The translations under genes and the position numbers were made by a program. A stretch of DNA of 48,341 nt from a virus, in IMG/VR virus record IMGVR_UViG_3300038410_000025, positions 1 through 48,341 of that record; one strand, given 5' to 3'. Of the stretch, positions 1 to 8,832 are shown one piece after another. The notes under the pieces are model-generated. The model did no database searches. It was not told where the DNA came from and was given only the letters and a program-made list of their open reading frames with translations. How positions within the stretch are numbered: position 1 is the first letter of the stretch; each line of letters begins with the position of its first letter.

Positions 1-127
1 GCTGTCGATATAGACCCAGAAGGCGATAGCGTCTGTGTCCGCGTAATCTCGGGCCGCCAGCAGTCCGGTCGTGAGATCCCAGGCGGTGGCGGGTGTCAGC
101 GTCATGCTGGCCGTCGCGCCCGCCAGG
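1..127. repeat. Terminal direct repeat, left copy
   Basis: Bases 1-127 are identical to bases 48215-48341. The length (127) and exactness fit a de Bruijn assembly overlap of a circular molecule rather than a biological terminal repeat. An open reading frame passes through the join without interruption, which supports true circularity (or circular permutation) of a 48,214-bp unit genome. Confidence 0.95.
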
Positions 128-684
128 GCCGTGAGCTTCCTTGACTGGACGCCTTGCTTGATGTAGGTGCCGGTGGCCTCGGCCGCGCCGCCAGCCCACA
201 CCGCTTCGCCTGCTTCCATATCCGCGATGTGCTTCGCCCCGAGAGGAATCAGGCGGGTGCCGTCGTACTTGTACTGTGTGTTGGTGCCGTTCCCGATCAC
301 CAGGTAGTCGCCCAGTTGAGTGTGTGACCACCATTCAGTGGTGGACAACCCTCGGCGCAGGATTGTCCACGTAGCCCCGCCATCCGTGGAACGGTACGCA
401 ATCCCATTCTGACAGGCCATGAGGTAGGCTGCCGTGCCGGTGGACGGCGTGTACCGAGCCAAGACAAGCGGGTCGTTGCCATCCGGCGCCACGAAACCCG
501 CAATGTGAAGGGTGGCCCCATCCATGCCGGAGGGATACCCGCCATTCGTCGTCATATTCTGGACATCCGGCGAGCACCTGGGGTTGATCCCGGTCGGCTC
601 GGATTGGCTGTCCAAGCCTCCGGCCAGGCCCGTCACCGCAACTGTCACCGTCCCATCCTCACCGATCTGCGACTGTACTGGCAT
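1..684 (-). CDS. Large tail protein, N-terminal part (gene crosses the join)
   Basis: These are the first 228 codons of a 652-aa gene that continues at 48214 and ends at 46940. The start ATG at 684 overlaps the TGA of the upstream adaptor gene (TGATG). Residues 99-106 read STDGGATW, an Asp-box as found in beta-propeller proteins, followed by an aromatic-rich stretch (EWWS, near 117-120) and a GNGTNTQYKYDG segment. Position directly after the adaptor and this composition fit a podoviral tail nozzle or DNA-stabilisation protein in the role of P22 gp10 or T7 gp12. That role is inferred from context; I cannot assign a family. Any annotation of the linear sequence will miss this part or start the gene too late. 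Confidence 0.85.
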   Translation of the reverse strand, partial: MPVQSQIGEDGTVTVAVTGLAGGLDSQSEPTGINPRCSPDVQNMTTNGGYPSGMDGATLHIAGFVAPDGNDPLVLARYTPSTGTAAYLMACQNGIAYRSTDGGATWTILRRGLSTTEWWSHTQLGDYLVIGNGTNTQYKYDGTRLIPLGAKHIADMEAGEAVWAGGAAEATGTYIKQGVQSRKLTALAGATASMTLTPATAWDLTTGLLAARDYADTDAIAFWVYIDS

Positions 685-1676
685 CAGACGTAAGGGTTCC
701 AGGCTTCGACTTTCTCTACATCGTGCTCTTGCCGCTCCTGCACGTCCGGCTTCATATCCTTCAAGGCGTTGGTGAACTCGGCCATCTTCTTGTCCCGTGA
801 TCCCCAGTCCCGTTGCTTGCCGTAGCAGCAGGCTGCGACGTACTTGGTCAGGATGTGGTGTTGCTCACGAGGGAATGGCGGGATGGTCGCCAGCATGTGT
901 CCCACGCCAGCCACGCCCGCCGTCGGCCAGTTGGCCAGGAGCGTACACGCCCCGTCCCCGGTCGGCGTATTGATGGGATAGTAGAAGGTACTCGGGTCCA
1001 CCCATGTTCCTCCGGTCGTCTGACTGACGATCTTGGGAGCATTGGCGTCCGCCGACACGATGAGCTCAAGGTCCGAGTACAGCCGTGAGGCAACCCAGGC
1101 GCTTCCTACGCCGGTGACGCCAGCCGCCCCGTTCAGGATCGTGACAGTCCCCGTGCTGTAAATCTGCATGGGCAGGGACCGGCTGATGAAGGCAAGCTCA
1201 ATGTCCAGGGTGGCGTTGATCATGTTGGCCAGGTAGAGCGTGCGCTCTCCCACGATGGAGCAATAGATCACGTCCCCCAGTGGGAACTCGTTGGTGTATC
1301 CTTCCAGCGACTTGAAATCATCTCGGGCGAGATCCGAGATGACGAATCGCGTGAACTCGTACCCGCTCGTGATGCACCGGATGCGCTTCAGGATGAGGCA
1401 ATCCGGTGGCAGCGTGACGAGCTTGCTCGCCGCCGTAAGTTGGAGCGTGGACGGATCGAAGGTCTCGTGGCCCCAGGTGTAGGCGACATCGTTGCTCTGG
1501 AGGATGACCAAGCCATGGTCCGCGTGCGCCCGTCGGACGACCTTTTCCATCTCCTCCTTGCCGTCGTTTGCCCAGGCCAAGAGGTCCGTCTGGGTAAAGA
1601 ACGGGTCTGTCGTGGAATCCACGTTCACGGCGTCCACGTCGGAAAGGGATTGGCGGAGGATCTGGGCGACGTTCAT
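684..1676 (-). CDS. Head-to-tail adaptor protein
   Basis: 330 aa, start ATG with AAGGTGACACA upstream. The N-terminal half is helical and acidic (ILRQSLSDVDAVN, then LLAWANDGKEEMEKVV), the middle is beta-rich, and the C-terminus returns to charged helices (YGKQRDWGSRDKKMAEFTNALKDM). This pattern is typical of podoviral adaptor proteins that form a ring below the portal and receive the tail nozzle (P22 gp4, T7 gp11 type). It sits between the fibre genes and the 652-aa tail protein and overlaps the latter by TGATG, so the two are probably translationally coupled. Function is inferred from architecture and synteny, with moderate certainty. Confidence 0.7.
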   Translation of the reverse strand: MNVAQILRQSLSDVDAVNVDSTTDPFFTQTDLLAWANDGKEEMEKVVRRAHADHGLVILQSNDVAYTWGHETFDPSTLQLTAASKLVTLPPDCLILKRIRCITSGYEFTRFVISDLARDDFKSLEGYTNEFPLGDVIYCSIVGERTLYLANMINATLDIELAFISRSLPMQIYSTGTVTILNGAAGVTGVGSAWVASRLYSDLELIVSADANAPKIVSQTTGGTWVDPSTFYYPINTPTGDGACTLLANWPTAGVAGVGHMLATIPPFPREQHHILTKYVAACCYGKQRDWGSRDKKMAEFTNALKDMKPDVQERQEHDVEKVEAWNPYV

Positions 1677-1685
1677 TGTGTCACC

Positions 1686-3140
1686 TTAGTATTGACGCCA
1701 CACATCAACCCGGTAGGTGGCAGAACCCAAGTCTACTGGAGCGCCGGTCACGTTTCCGAGGAGCCAAGTCACATTTCCGTCACTGGACACATAGGCCGAG
1801 AGGATCAGCCCTTGCAGGGAAATACTTGCAGACGGCACGCATTTATCACCCAACTGCACTCCCGTAACTGCTGCCGCCGCTCCCGCTTGGGCTCCGTCGC
1901 CAATGGCAGGTGCGTCCCACACCATAGACCCAGACGTACGGAACATGTGGAGACTAGGTGCAGCGCCTCCACCGTCCACCAGGATATCTCCAGCGATAGA
2001 CGTGCCCTCCACGTTGAGCACCATGGCATCGTTGGAGACGGAGATGTCCCCCGCCGTGAACCGGCAGCCTATGAGGTTGAACTGGCTCGTGGAGATCACC
2101 CGCAAGGCCACCGTCTCCCCGGCGTCCAGGGTGGCCGTCGCTGGCGTGTGGTTGACGCCGATGAATGTCGTCGGAATCGTGAAGCTCGTTGCCATCGTCA
2201 TGAATGGCCGTGTCGTCTCGGAATACGCGCCGTATACCTCTAGGAACCCGTTGAAGCCGGCCACATGGATATCCGAAGATCCTACCGCGTTCTTCACCCC
2301 CTCGAAGTTGACGCCGTACAGCCGGAGCCCCCCCGCATCCATCCGAATATTGTGCACGACGGTCGCCCCGGTGTTGGGGCCACTGAACGCACTGTCACCC
2401 ATCCTAGAGTCATAGAAGTTGATGTTGTAGGCGTTACCCGTCCGCTGCCAGTAGTTGAGCACATTGTCGAGCAAGAACACGTTGGTGAACCGCAATTCCG
2501 ACACCTGCGCGTTGTGATCGGCCACACCGTCCACGGTGATGCCTGCCGTCGTGCAGCCAATGATGGCGACGTTCTCGAACGTGTTGTTGTAACTGCCCGG
2601 GGCATTGTCGCTGAGGACCATCAGACCATTAGCGGCTACGCCGTCCCCGTTGATGAAGATGCCGCTGACCTGGATGCCCCTGGCGTCTAGGATCGTCAGC
2701 ACGGACCCACCGGCAGCCCCCGTCCATTTCAGTGTGGCGGTTCCCCCGTAGTAATCGGCCCCGATGAGCTTGCAGCCCTCTCTACCGTCTCCATCGAAGG
2801 TCACGGCCGCGGCGATGGCCATATTGGACGGTAGGTAGATCAGGCTGCCCGGCGTGGCGGCATCGAAGGCGTCCTGGAGGGCCGCTGAATCATCCGTCGC
2901 CCCATCGCAGACGGCGCCGAAGTTCCTGGGGTCGATGAAGGGGGAGATCGGGTAGGCAATGAGGCCGTTGCCGGTCCCGAAGCCGCGTGGCCCGTCGGTG
3001 ATCCGGTAAATTCCCCCAATGTCCGTGGGTGCCGCACCCAAGGCGTATGAGTCCAGCAGGGTAATATCCGCCGGGATGGTCACCGCCGGCGTGCCGGATT
3101 GGTCGGAGGAGATGAGGCCGCGCCCTTTGATGCCGGTCAT
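1686..3140 (-). CDS. Tailspike candidate, pectate-lyase-like beta-helix
   Basis: 484 aa. ATG 3140 is chosen because AAAGGTGAAT precedes it; GTG 3146 is possible. Near residue 75 is the signature FGAVCDGATDDSAALQDAF, the usual opening of the Pectate_lyase_3 / right-handed beta-helix domain in phage tailspikes. Repeated short strands rich in N, G, V and I follow (IQVSGIFINGDG, INFYDSRMGD). A C-terminal section (VTGVQLGDKCVPSASI, WLLGNVTGAP) may be a trimerisation or receptor module. Such proteins bind, and often cleave, capsular or O-antigen polysaccharide. It lies in tandem with a second beta-helix protein, so the particle may carry two glycan specificities. Catalytic residues cannot be assigned by eye. 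Confidence 0.75.
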   Translation of the reverse strand: MTGIKGRGLISSDQSGTPAVTIPADITLLDSYALGAAPTDIGGIYRITDGPRGFGTGNGLIAYPISPFIDPRNFGAVCDGATDDSAALQDAFDAATPGSLIYLPSNMAIAAAVTFDGDGREGCKLIGADYYGGTATLKWTGAAGGSVLTILDARGIQVSGIFINGDGVAANGLMVLSDNAPGSYNNTFENVAIIGCTTAGITVDGVADHNAQVSELRFTNVFLLDNVLNYWQRTGNAYNINFYDSRMGDSAFSGPNTGATVVHNIRMDAGGLRLYGVNFEGVKNAVGSSDIHVAGFNGFLEVYGAYSETTRPFMTMATSFTIPTTFIGVNHTPATATLDAGETVALRVISTSQFNLIGCRFTAGDISVSNDAMVLNVEGTSIAGDILVDGGGAAPSLHMFRTSGSMVWDAPAIGDGAQAGAAAAVTGVQLGDKCVPSASISLQGLILSAYVSSDGNVTWLLGNVTGAPVDLGSATYRVDVWRQY

Positions 3141-3149
3141 ATTCACCTT

Positions 3150-4616
3150 TCAGGAAATGGCGGGCAGTTCCACCCATCCCTTAAGAGTTCCAAGATTTAA
3201 GATATCGCCGTCCCTGTTCCCAGCGAAGTGATTGGCCACAACCCCCACGATTCCGCTGCTCACATACAGGCCGTACGTTTGGGTCTTTACCTCCTGGTCA
3301 TCCGTGGCGGTATTGGCCAGAAGAGTGATATTGGTATTCGCGGAAAGATAGATCCCGCGACCTGCGTGGTTTGTGACGGTATTGCCCCCCAGCGACCCGT
3401 CTGTACAGAGTTGGACTAGGATCCCGTGGCCAGCTCCTCCAGTCAGCGTATTACCCTGCACGCTGTAGTTCTTTACATAGTTCAAGAAAACCTGTTGGCC
3501 ATTAGGCGCGGTCGCGCCCTTGATGACGTTCCCATTCAGGGAGATATCGGAGACCATCACCGTAGGGCCGGCACCGCTCAGCACAACCGCCCCGCCAGCA
3601 CCGTTCCCAGTTGCAGCCGTGATGGTATTCCCGTTGATGGTGATATCCGTAGATCCTGTGACGGTTGGCTGGACCGCAATGCCGTTCCCAGCCAGCGCAT
3701 TGAGGGTGTTTCCCTGAATGGTCAGCCGTGACGCTTTCAAGATGCGGATAGCGGCCCCGGGTGCAGTGCCAGTAAGACCTGAGAAATTATTCCCTTCGAT
3801 TACTCCATCCGTCACGGTCGCATTTGTCGCGGCCGCGCACACGATGCCGTTGGTCCCCCCAGTGACGCGATTCTTGTTGAATCGGAAATCTCGGACTGAA
3901 CCGCTTCCCGGCTCCACGTCGATGCCCGCATTGTTCCCATTCTGGGAATCAATCTCATTCTCCGAGATGTTCACACCGGCCACACTATTGACGACGCTGA
4001 TCCCGTTGCGTCCACAGTTCGCAAACCGATTCCACGTGACGACGGCTCCCGTGGACACTGGGTTGGCTCCGGTTCCACCAAGGTAGATCCCATCCCCACC
4101 CTTTCCCATGCCATCCCCGATGGAAATGTTGCGAAAGATACAGCGGCTTACGGTGGCATTCGTGGTGCCGAGCAGCGAGAGACCGAAATCGCTCGTCTCT
4201 GGTCGATTGATTGCGTTTCCATCGAATGTGAGGTCCTTGATGGTCACGCCAGTTCTGTTGTTGGCGATCAGAATAGAGGATTGATTCCCTGCCTGTGGAG
4301 ATAATCGAAGGATAGTTGCCGGTCCAGCTCCCTCAATGGTCGTGTTGTCCGCATAGATCGTAATGGGATCGACCACATAAACTCCCGGGGGGAATCGAAT
4401 CGTCTTTCCGCCCCCCGACATCACAGCCGCCCGGACGGAGACCGTATCAAGGGAGTTACCGTCTCCAGCCGCATAAAATGGATAGTCCCTCACATTGATA
4501 ACACCAAGATCCCCCTGCATATAGGCAACGATTCCATCCAGGGCCGTAGGAACCGTCGCTGCTACTATCGCTGACTGCATGGGCGAACACAGCCCGGGCC
4601 CGAGGCGTCCAGTCAT
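3150..4616 (-). CDS. Tailspike candidate, parallel beta-helix repeat protein
   Basis: 488 aa; ATG 4580 is an alternative start, and neither start has a strong ribosome site. An N-terminal section (GVINVRDYPFYAAGDG, then TIRFPPGVYVVDPITIYADN) leads into regular coils of about 20-25 residues: ATVSRCIFRNISIGDG, VNISENEIDSQNGNNAG, LTIQGNTLNALAGNGI, ITINGNTITAATGNG, YSVQGNTLTGGAGHGI. These are PbH1-type repeats with Asn at turn positions, diagnostic of a right-handed parallel beta-helix (pectin-lyase fold). Likely a virion-attached tailspike or depolymerase. It precedes the other tailspike gene with a 9-base gap. An active site cannot be judged from the sequence alone. Confidence 0.75.
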   Translation of the reverse strand: MTGRLGPGLCSPMQSAIVAATVPTALDGIVAYMQGDLGVINVRDYPFYAAGDGNSLDTVSVRAAVMSGGGKTIRFPPGVYVVDPITIYADNTTIEGAGPATILRLSPQAGNQSSILIANNRTGVTIKDLTFDGNAINRPETSDFGLSLLGTTNATVSRCIFRNISIGDGMGKGGDGIYLGGTGANPVSTGAVVTWNRFANCGRNGISVVNSVAGVNISENEIDSQNGNNAGIDVEPGSGSVRDFRFNKNRVTGGTNGIVCAAATNATVTDGVIEGNNFSGLTGTAPGAAIRILKASRLTIQGNTLNALAGNGIAVQPTVTGSTDITINGNTITAATGNGAGGAVVLSGAGPTVMVSDISLNGNVIKGATAPNGQQVFLNYVKNYSVQGNTLTGGAGHGILVQLCTDGSLGGNTVTNHAGRGIYLSANTNITLLANTATDDQEVKTQTYGLYVSSGIVGVVANHFAGNRDGDILNLGTLKGWVELPAIS

Positions 4617-4618
4617 CT

Positions 4619-5167
4619 CTAGTCGTTGATCGACATACCGCCAACCGGGGCGGTGTGGGCGAACCGCTCGGGAACGGTCCTGACTCTATTCATGTACCGG
4701 AACGCGGCCTTCGCCCGTTGCCGGACCTCATCCATCCACCGAGCCCGGCTCTCACGGCGACACTCGGCCTGCGCTTGGTCAATCTCGTCATTCACCTTGT
4801 CAGCTCCATCTCGCCGCCAAATGTCGCCCTGGAACAGGGTGAAGAAGACGCGGTTGTCCAGACATTCACGATCCGCCTCAAAGAGGACCACGTACCCGTC
4901 CAGGGCCGCCCGGTACTCTTCGGCCATGAACCGTAACCGGTGGTCGAACTCTGCCCGCCATTCCGGGGATGGTTCTTTCTCCATCTCCTCAGTGAGTGTC
5001 TGAATAACCTCATCATCGGCCAGGAGTTTCGGCTCGATGGGCTTGGCGCGGCTGACCTTGCGCTCAATCAGGTACGAGCCAAGCGCATCGGACCAGCGAC
5101 AACGGAGGGCCGAGTCGAAGGCCCGCAACCGCTCGCTGAATCTTGGTGATACGCTGAAGAGTGGCAT
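4619..5167 (-). CDS. Hypothetical charged helical protein in the virion cluster
   Basis: 182 aa, strongly charged and mostly helical (RLRAFDSALRCRW, TEEMEKEPSPEWRAEFDHRL, DQAQAECRRESRARWMDEV). No signal peptide, membrane segment or known motif seen. It lies between glycan-binding-type genes and the beta-helix proteins and ends 2 bases before the next start. It could be a tail-fibre chaperone or a minor virion protein. Function unknown. Confidence 0.7.
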   Translation of the reverse strand: MPLFSVSPRFSERLRAFDSALRCRWSDALGSYLIERKVSRAKPIEPKLLADDEVIQTLTEEMEKEPSPEWRAEFDHRLRFMAEEYRAALDGYVVLFEADRECLDNRVFFTLFQGDIWRRDGADKVNDEIDQAQAECRRESRARWMDEVRQRAKAAFRYMNRVRTVPERFAHTAPVGGMSIND

Positions 5168-5175
5168 GGCGACTC

Positions 5176-6015
5176 CTACACGTAGAAACTCGATCCGTCG
5201 TGAAACATCTTGCGGTATCGGACAGATCCTGGAATGGAAATGAAAGGTACCGGAAGCCCGTAGACGGCGTAGCTATAGCTGGCCGCGTTCCGATCAAACC
5301 CCGTTGTCTCACTGACGATAGATTGCGTGGCAGACTCTGGCCCGTTCAGGGCAGTGCATCCAGAGGAAGACGGAGAGAGGACTTTCTTGGACGAGATGGT
5401 ATCCCACAGCATCGTACCCGCCGTGGCCGTGTTCTTCTGGAAGACGAAAGAGATTTTCACGGCTTGCGACGTGGTAATGTACGCCGGGCTGTACGCGACC
5501 CACGCACCGGATGTGGTCAGGATGACGACCCGAGTGTTCGTGCTGTTATAGGCCCCATCCTTGAAGACCAACCAGGATTCTTCGTTCCCGGAGGTCCCCG
5601 ATTTCACGTAACCATTCAGGACATATAGGGCTCCGCTCGTAGGCCCGGCCTTTTCCTGATAGAAATATTGATAGGCCGCACCTGTCCTCGTGAGCTGGAG
5701 GCAGTTTCCCGCTTGTCCTCCAGCGACCGCCGCCAAGGTGCAGTTCCCTCCACCGGCAGTCCATCCGGTGGGTGGTGGACCACCAGTCCAATCGGCTCCG
5801 TTGCTGACGATTTCTACGTCATACGTCTCCCCCGTGCCGGGCGTCCCAAGCCACACCACCAGATCCCGTGCGGTCTCGGTCAGGACGAGTTTGTGTCTGC
5901 CGTCGGCCCACTGTGCGACGTTGACCGTCGCCCCGAGATCCACGAAGGCCCCGGCCGCAACGAGGTATAGCTTGATGTTCGGAGCTGCGACCGTGCCGCT
6001 AGCAACCAGGATCAT
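5176..6015 (-). CDS. Virion protein with carbohydrate-binding-like section
   Basis: 279 aa. The N-terminus (IKLYLVAAGAFVDLGATVN) is beta-rich. From about residue 80 (GWTAGGGNCTLAAVAGGQ) to 200 it has the look of a jelly-roll carbohydrate-binding module: QLTRTGAAYQYFYQEK, ALYVLNGYVKSGTSGNEESW, and VKISFVFQKNTATAGTMLWD. The C-terminus ends with IPGSVRYRKMFHDGSSFYV. Likely a tail-fibre or head-decoration component. The assignment rests on pattern only. Confidence 0.65.
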   Translation of the reverse strand: MILVASGTVAAPNIKLYLVAAGAFVDLGATVNVAQWADGRHKLVLTETARDLVVWLGTPGTGETYDVEIVSNGADWTGGPPPTGWTAGGGNCTLAAVAGGQAGNCLQLTRTGAAYQYFYQEKAGPTSGALYVLNGYVKSGTSGNEESWLVFKDGAYNSTNTRVVILTTSGAWVAYSPAYITTSQAVKISFVFQKNTATAGTMLWDTISSKKVLSPSSSGCTALNGPESATQSIVSETTGFDRNAASYSYAVYGLPVPFISIPGSVRYRKMFHDGSSFYV

Positions 6016-6023
6016 GGTCGCCC

Positions 6024-6860
6024 CTACCCAGTGAACGTATCCGCTTCTACGTAGACGGTGTTTCCCGCGTTCGCCGTCGAGAAGTAGGCCACCACGCCGT
6101 CGGCCTCTTCATGCCAATACTCAGTCGCATCACAGGCATAGACGCCATTGTCCGCGTAGCCTTCGACGGCACGGATCACACCGATCTCCAGTCCGGTGAC
6201 GATGGCCGCCACGTCTCCAGCTTCACGATCGGCCGAGGTGAACCGAAGCCAGTACAGGCCGTCCTTCACCCCGCCCAAGCTGGCGCTCACAGTCCAATCG
6301 GAGGGGGGTGGCATCACCCAGTTCTTCGTTTCTGCGGCCCACACTGCGTTGGCCTGGGTCCACGCATCGGTAAACGTTCCGGCAGAAACCGCCGCAGACC
6401 AGGAACCACCCTGCGAATAGCAGACGGTGTGATCGACAACCGTTCCGCCTCCGGCGTTCGTCTCCGCCGTGCCGATGGTGGCCGAGAGCCAGCCGAACGG
6501 ATATCGGCACCCGATGGCAAAGCCTGTCTGGTCGGCGCCCGCAACCTGTACCGTGGCCCCGCTGGTGCTCTGGAGCGTGGAGGTCAGATCCGTGTAGGTC
6601 ACCCCGTCGCCCGAGAGGCGCCCGCCCATCCACGTCCGGTTCGCCAGCCGAAATCCGATTCCCATGTTGGCCACACCGCCGCTTCGGTTCTGCAACTCAA
6701 ACCGCCGGATCACAATGCCGTTGCGGTGAGTGGTCAAGGCCGAATTTGATGCGAATCGGGTCTGGATGCCGGGCGGCACCCAGATCAGCCCGGTGCTTGT
6801 CTGTTGTGTGCTCGCGGCCCGGAGGATCGCCGGATGGGTTTTCGTGATCGAGTTGGCCAT
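6024..6860 (-). CDS. Virion-associated hypothetical protein
   Basis: 278 aa, start ATG directly after the upstream stop. The protein is beta-rich with many T, G, A and W residues (LIWVPPGIQTRF, NMGIGFRLANRTWMGG, WTVSASLGGVKDGLYWLRF, DATEYWHEEADGVVAYF). No signal or membrane segment. The composition is like the neighbouring 206-aa and 279-aa proteins. Probably a decoration or baseplate/fibre part; no family recognised. Confidence 0.65.
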   Translation of the reverse strand: MANSITKTHPAILRAASTQQTSTGLIWVPPGIQTRFASNSALTTHRNGIVIRRFELQNRSGGVANMGIGFRLANRTWMGGRLSGDGVTYTDLTSTLQSTSGATVQVAGADQTGFAIGCRYPFGWLSATIGTAETNAGGGTVVDHTVCYSQGGSWSAAVSAGTFTDAWTQANAVWAAETKNWVMPPPSDWTVSASLGGVKDGLYWLRFTSADREAGDVAAIVTGLEIGVIRAVEGYADNGVYACDATEYWHEEADGVVAYFSTANAGNTVYVEADTFTG

Positions 6861-6862
6861 GG

Positions 6863-7483
6863 TTACGCCTCCAGGACGTACGACAGCAGGATGTCGAAAT
6901 GGGTGGCCGTGATCAAGTCGTAGGCCCCTGCGCTCACCGCACGACAGGTGATGGCGGCCGCGGCATCATTGGCCACGAAGCTCGCCCCCGAGTTCTGCAC
7001 GCTCGTATTCGCCGTGTTGATCTGGCAGACGGCATGTTGGGTCAGGGCCGCGAGCAGGGCGGTGTAGAGGGCGGTGGATACTGTCGCCTGCACCCCGTAC
7101 ACTGCGATGCCCGTCGCGTCCGCCGTGGCCCCTGCGTTTCCACCGATGGTGATCACCTTCACATCCACCAACCGGTACTTGAGACCCGTGACGGCGGCAA
7201 GCAGCGTGTGCCCCGCGTTCATTTCGGCCACGGTGACCCGGTGGCGCTGATGCAGGACCCCCGCATCCCCATTGACGTTGAGGATTTCGGACAGGTAGAG
7301 ATTGGTCCACTTGCGAGAGGAAGTACTCAGCCCCAATGTACCGGTGGCATTCGGAATCATCGGGACATGCCATCCGTTCTCGTCAAAGACCACCGTGCCG
7401 TCCTGTGTCTTGATGAGAAAGGGCGGAAAGAGCACAATGCTGTTCCCGATGAGGGCGCGATCCGGAGAGCCTGTATCCGCCAT
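6863..7483 (-). CDS. Virion-associated protein, fibre-like N-terminus
   Basis: 206 aa, start ATG after GGAGGGAATGAG. It opens with IKTQDGTVVFDENGWHVPMI followed by LGLSTSSRKWTNLYLSEIL, wording common in phage tail-fibre or neck-appendage proteins. The rest is Ala/Thr-rich beta sequence (VYGVQATVSTALYTALLAAL) ending YDLITATHFDILLSYVLEA. Likely structural; the precise role is not visible. Confidence 0.65.
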   Translation of the reverse strand: MADTGSPDRALIGNSIVLFPPFLIKTQDGTVVFDENGWHVPMIPNATGTLGLSTSSRKWTNLYLSEILNVNGDAGVLHQRHRVTVAEMNAGHTLLAAVTGLKYRLVDVKVITIGGNAGATADATGIAVYGVQATVSTALYTALLAALTQHAVCQINTANTSVQNSGASFVANDAAAAITCRAVSAGAYDLITATHFDILLSYVLEA

Positions 7484-7484
7484 C

Positions 7485-7691
7485 TCATTCCCTCCAGTTG
7501 ATTGCAGCGTATCCTGCCCGGTACCGTTCCATAGCCGTACGTGTGCCCTCGCCCACGACGGCGAAATGTGCGCGTTCGTACTTCATGTGATTGTCCTGGG
7601 CGGACAGGTCGAAACCGCGATGCCGCTCGGACAACACCCGATCCTGTGCGCGCCGATTGGCGCGAAGCTCGCTATCGCTGCAGTAACTCAC
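7485..7691 (-). CDS. Small Arg/Tyr-rich hypothetical protein
   Basis: 68 aa, GTG start preceded by GGGGGATGCG. Basic and helical (ELRANRRAQDRVLSERHRGF, MKYERAHFAVVGEGTRTAMERYRAG). It lies downstream of a strong hairpin and one base upstream of the 206-aa virion gene. No family recognised. Confidence 0.55.
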   Translation of the reverse strand: MSYCSDSELRANRRAQDRVLSERHRGFDLSAQDNHMKYERAHFAVVGEGTRTAMERYRAGYAAINWRE

Positions 7692-7703
7692 CGCATCCCC
7701 CGT

Positions 7704-7731
7704 AGGGGCAGGGGCCGATGCCCCCGCCCCT
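7704..7731 (-). terminator. GC-rich hairpin inside the late operon
   Basis: A 12-bp arm at 7704-7715 (AGGGGCAGGGGC) pairs with 7720-7731 (GCCCCCGCCCCT) with one mismatch across a 4-base loop. There is no T-run, so it may act as an attenuator or RNA-processing/stability element rather than a full terminator. Confidence 0.4.
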
Positions 7732-7742
7732 GGATCGTTCCC

Positions 7743-8756
7743 TTACGCAGCTCCGACGTAGGCCGCTCGACCGGCGCCACCTTCCACGGTGGCAATCCAG
7801 CTCGACACAAGGTCCACGTCATTGACCGCACCTGCGGTCGTCACGATGGTCGTGTTCGTGGCATATCCCACGCTGCCCGTGAATTCCTTGATCGTCACGT
7901 TGGTCGCCGTGGCGGTCATGTCCACCATGTCGATGAGGGTCGTCACTGTCCCGCCCCCACCGATTTGGCCGTGACCGGGACCGACCACGATGCCGGTACA
8001 CCCGGCCCCGTCGATGTCCAGGAGGCTGATGGCGAGTGCTCCAGCACCGGCCGCGTTGTGGAAGTGGCGAAAATACTGGAACACCGCGTTGGTCACCGTC
8101 CCATCCAGCTCGAACATGGGTCCCTGCTGAGTGTCGGTCGTGAAATAGAAGTGCTCGAACAGGGAATCATCCATGGTCCCATCTGCAAGCATGAACTGGG
8201 TGGCCGCATTCGCGGCGATGCCGTCGGCGTCGTACTGGAAGTGGTGGAAGTGGAACCGATTCGCCCCGGTCGCCACGGCCCAAATGTGGGACGCGGTGAG
8301 GGGAACGAAGCGAAGGAAGGCCACCTCCAGACGGTCGGACGCCGCGGTTACCCCGATGGACGCTGCAACCGCCGCCGTGATCGTGGCGCGCGCTTGCGAT
8401 GGATGGCCCACCGGAGAGCCGACCCAACGCGCATCCGGCACATTCTGCGCCAACGCCGTGGCGATGGAGTAGTTTCCAGGGGTGTAGTAGAGCGTGTCGC
8501 CCCGGAAGTCCACCATGGCGTCAATGGCGGCTTGAATGGCCAGGTAGTCGGCGGAGTAATCGCCCGTGCGAAACACGTAGCCAGGGTTCCGCTCTCCCCA
8601 GAGATCCAGAGGGCCGGTGTGATCCGACTTGCCCCATCCTTGTGCCTGGGTCCGGTAGTTACTGTCCACGAGGTAGAAGGTCTGCCCGATGTCCGGATAG
8701 GACTTGAGCAGGGCCGCCTGCACGTCGCCGGACAGATTGCTGAATCCTACTGGCAT
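7743..8756 (-). CDS. Beta-rich virion protein, possible beta-helix
   Basis: 337 aa. It begins MPVGFSNLSGDVQAALLKSY and passes through DYSADYLAIQAAIDAMVDF, a start-of-coil arrangement like that of pectate-lyase-type phage proteins (one Ile-Gln-Ala-Ala-Ile-Asp helix, then YYTPGNYSIATAL). Later segments are short strands with many His and Phe (RFHFHHFQYDADGI, FQYFRHFHNAAGAG). Possibly a third appendage protein or a capsid fibre. It follows the free-standing homing endonuclease and is bracketed by two hairpins. Confidence 0.65.
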   Translation of the reverse strand: MPVGFSNLSGDVQAALLKSYPDIGQTFYLVDSNYRTQAQGWGKSDHTGPLDLWGERNPGYVFRTGDYSADYLAIQAAIDAMVDFRGDTLYYTPGNYSIATALAQNVPDARWVGSPVGHPSQARATITAAVAASIGVTAASDRLEVAFLRFVPLTASHIWAVATGANRFHFHHFQYDADGIAANAATQFMLADGTMDDSLFEHFYFTTDTQQGPMFELDGTVTNAVFQYFRHFHNAAGAGALAISLLDIDGAGCTGIVVGPGHGQIGGGGTVTTLIDMVDMTATATNVTIKEFTGSVGYATNTTIVTTAGAVNDVDLVSSWIATVEGGAGRAAYVGAA

Positions 8757-8780
8757 GCTCGTCTCCTTTGCTCGGCATTC

Positions 8781-8807
8781 GGACGGCCCCCTATTCGAGG
8801 GCCGTCC
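8781..8807 (-). terminator. Perfect 9-bp hairpin between endonuclease and virion gene
   Basis: GGACGGCCC (8781-8789) and GGGCCGTCC (8799-8807) form a perfect stem with a 9-base loop in a non-coding gap. There is no run of T on either side, so it may be a weak or factor-dependent terminator, or an mRNA-end protector. Confidence 0.45.
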
Positions 8808-8832
8808 CCGTCCCTACCACGGTCCTACAGGT

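Noticed and set aside
1-127. Biological terminal repeat of a linear genome (T7-like)
   Set aside because: Length of exactly 127 fits an assembler overlap, and the repeat lies within a continuous coding sequence.
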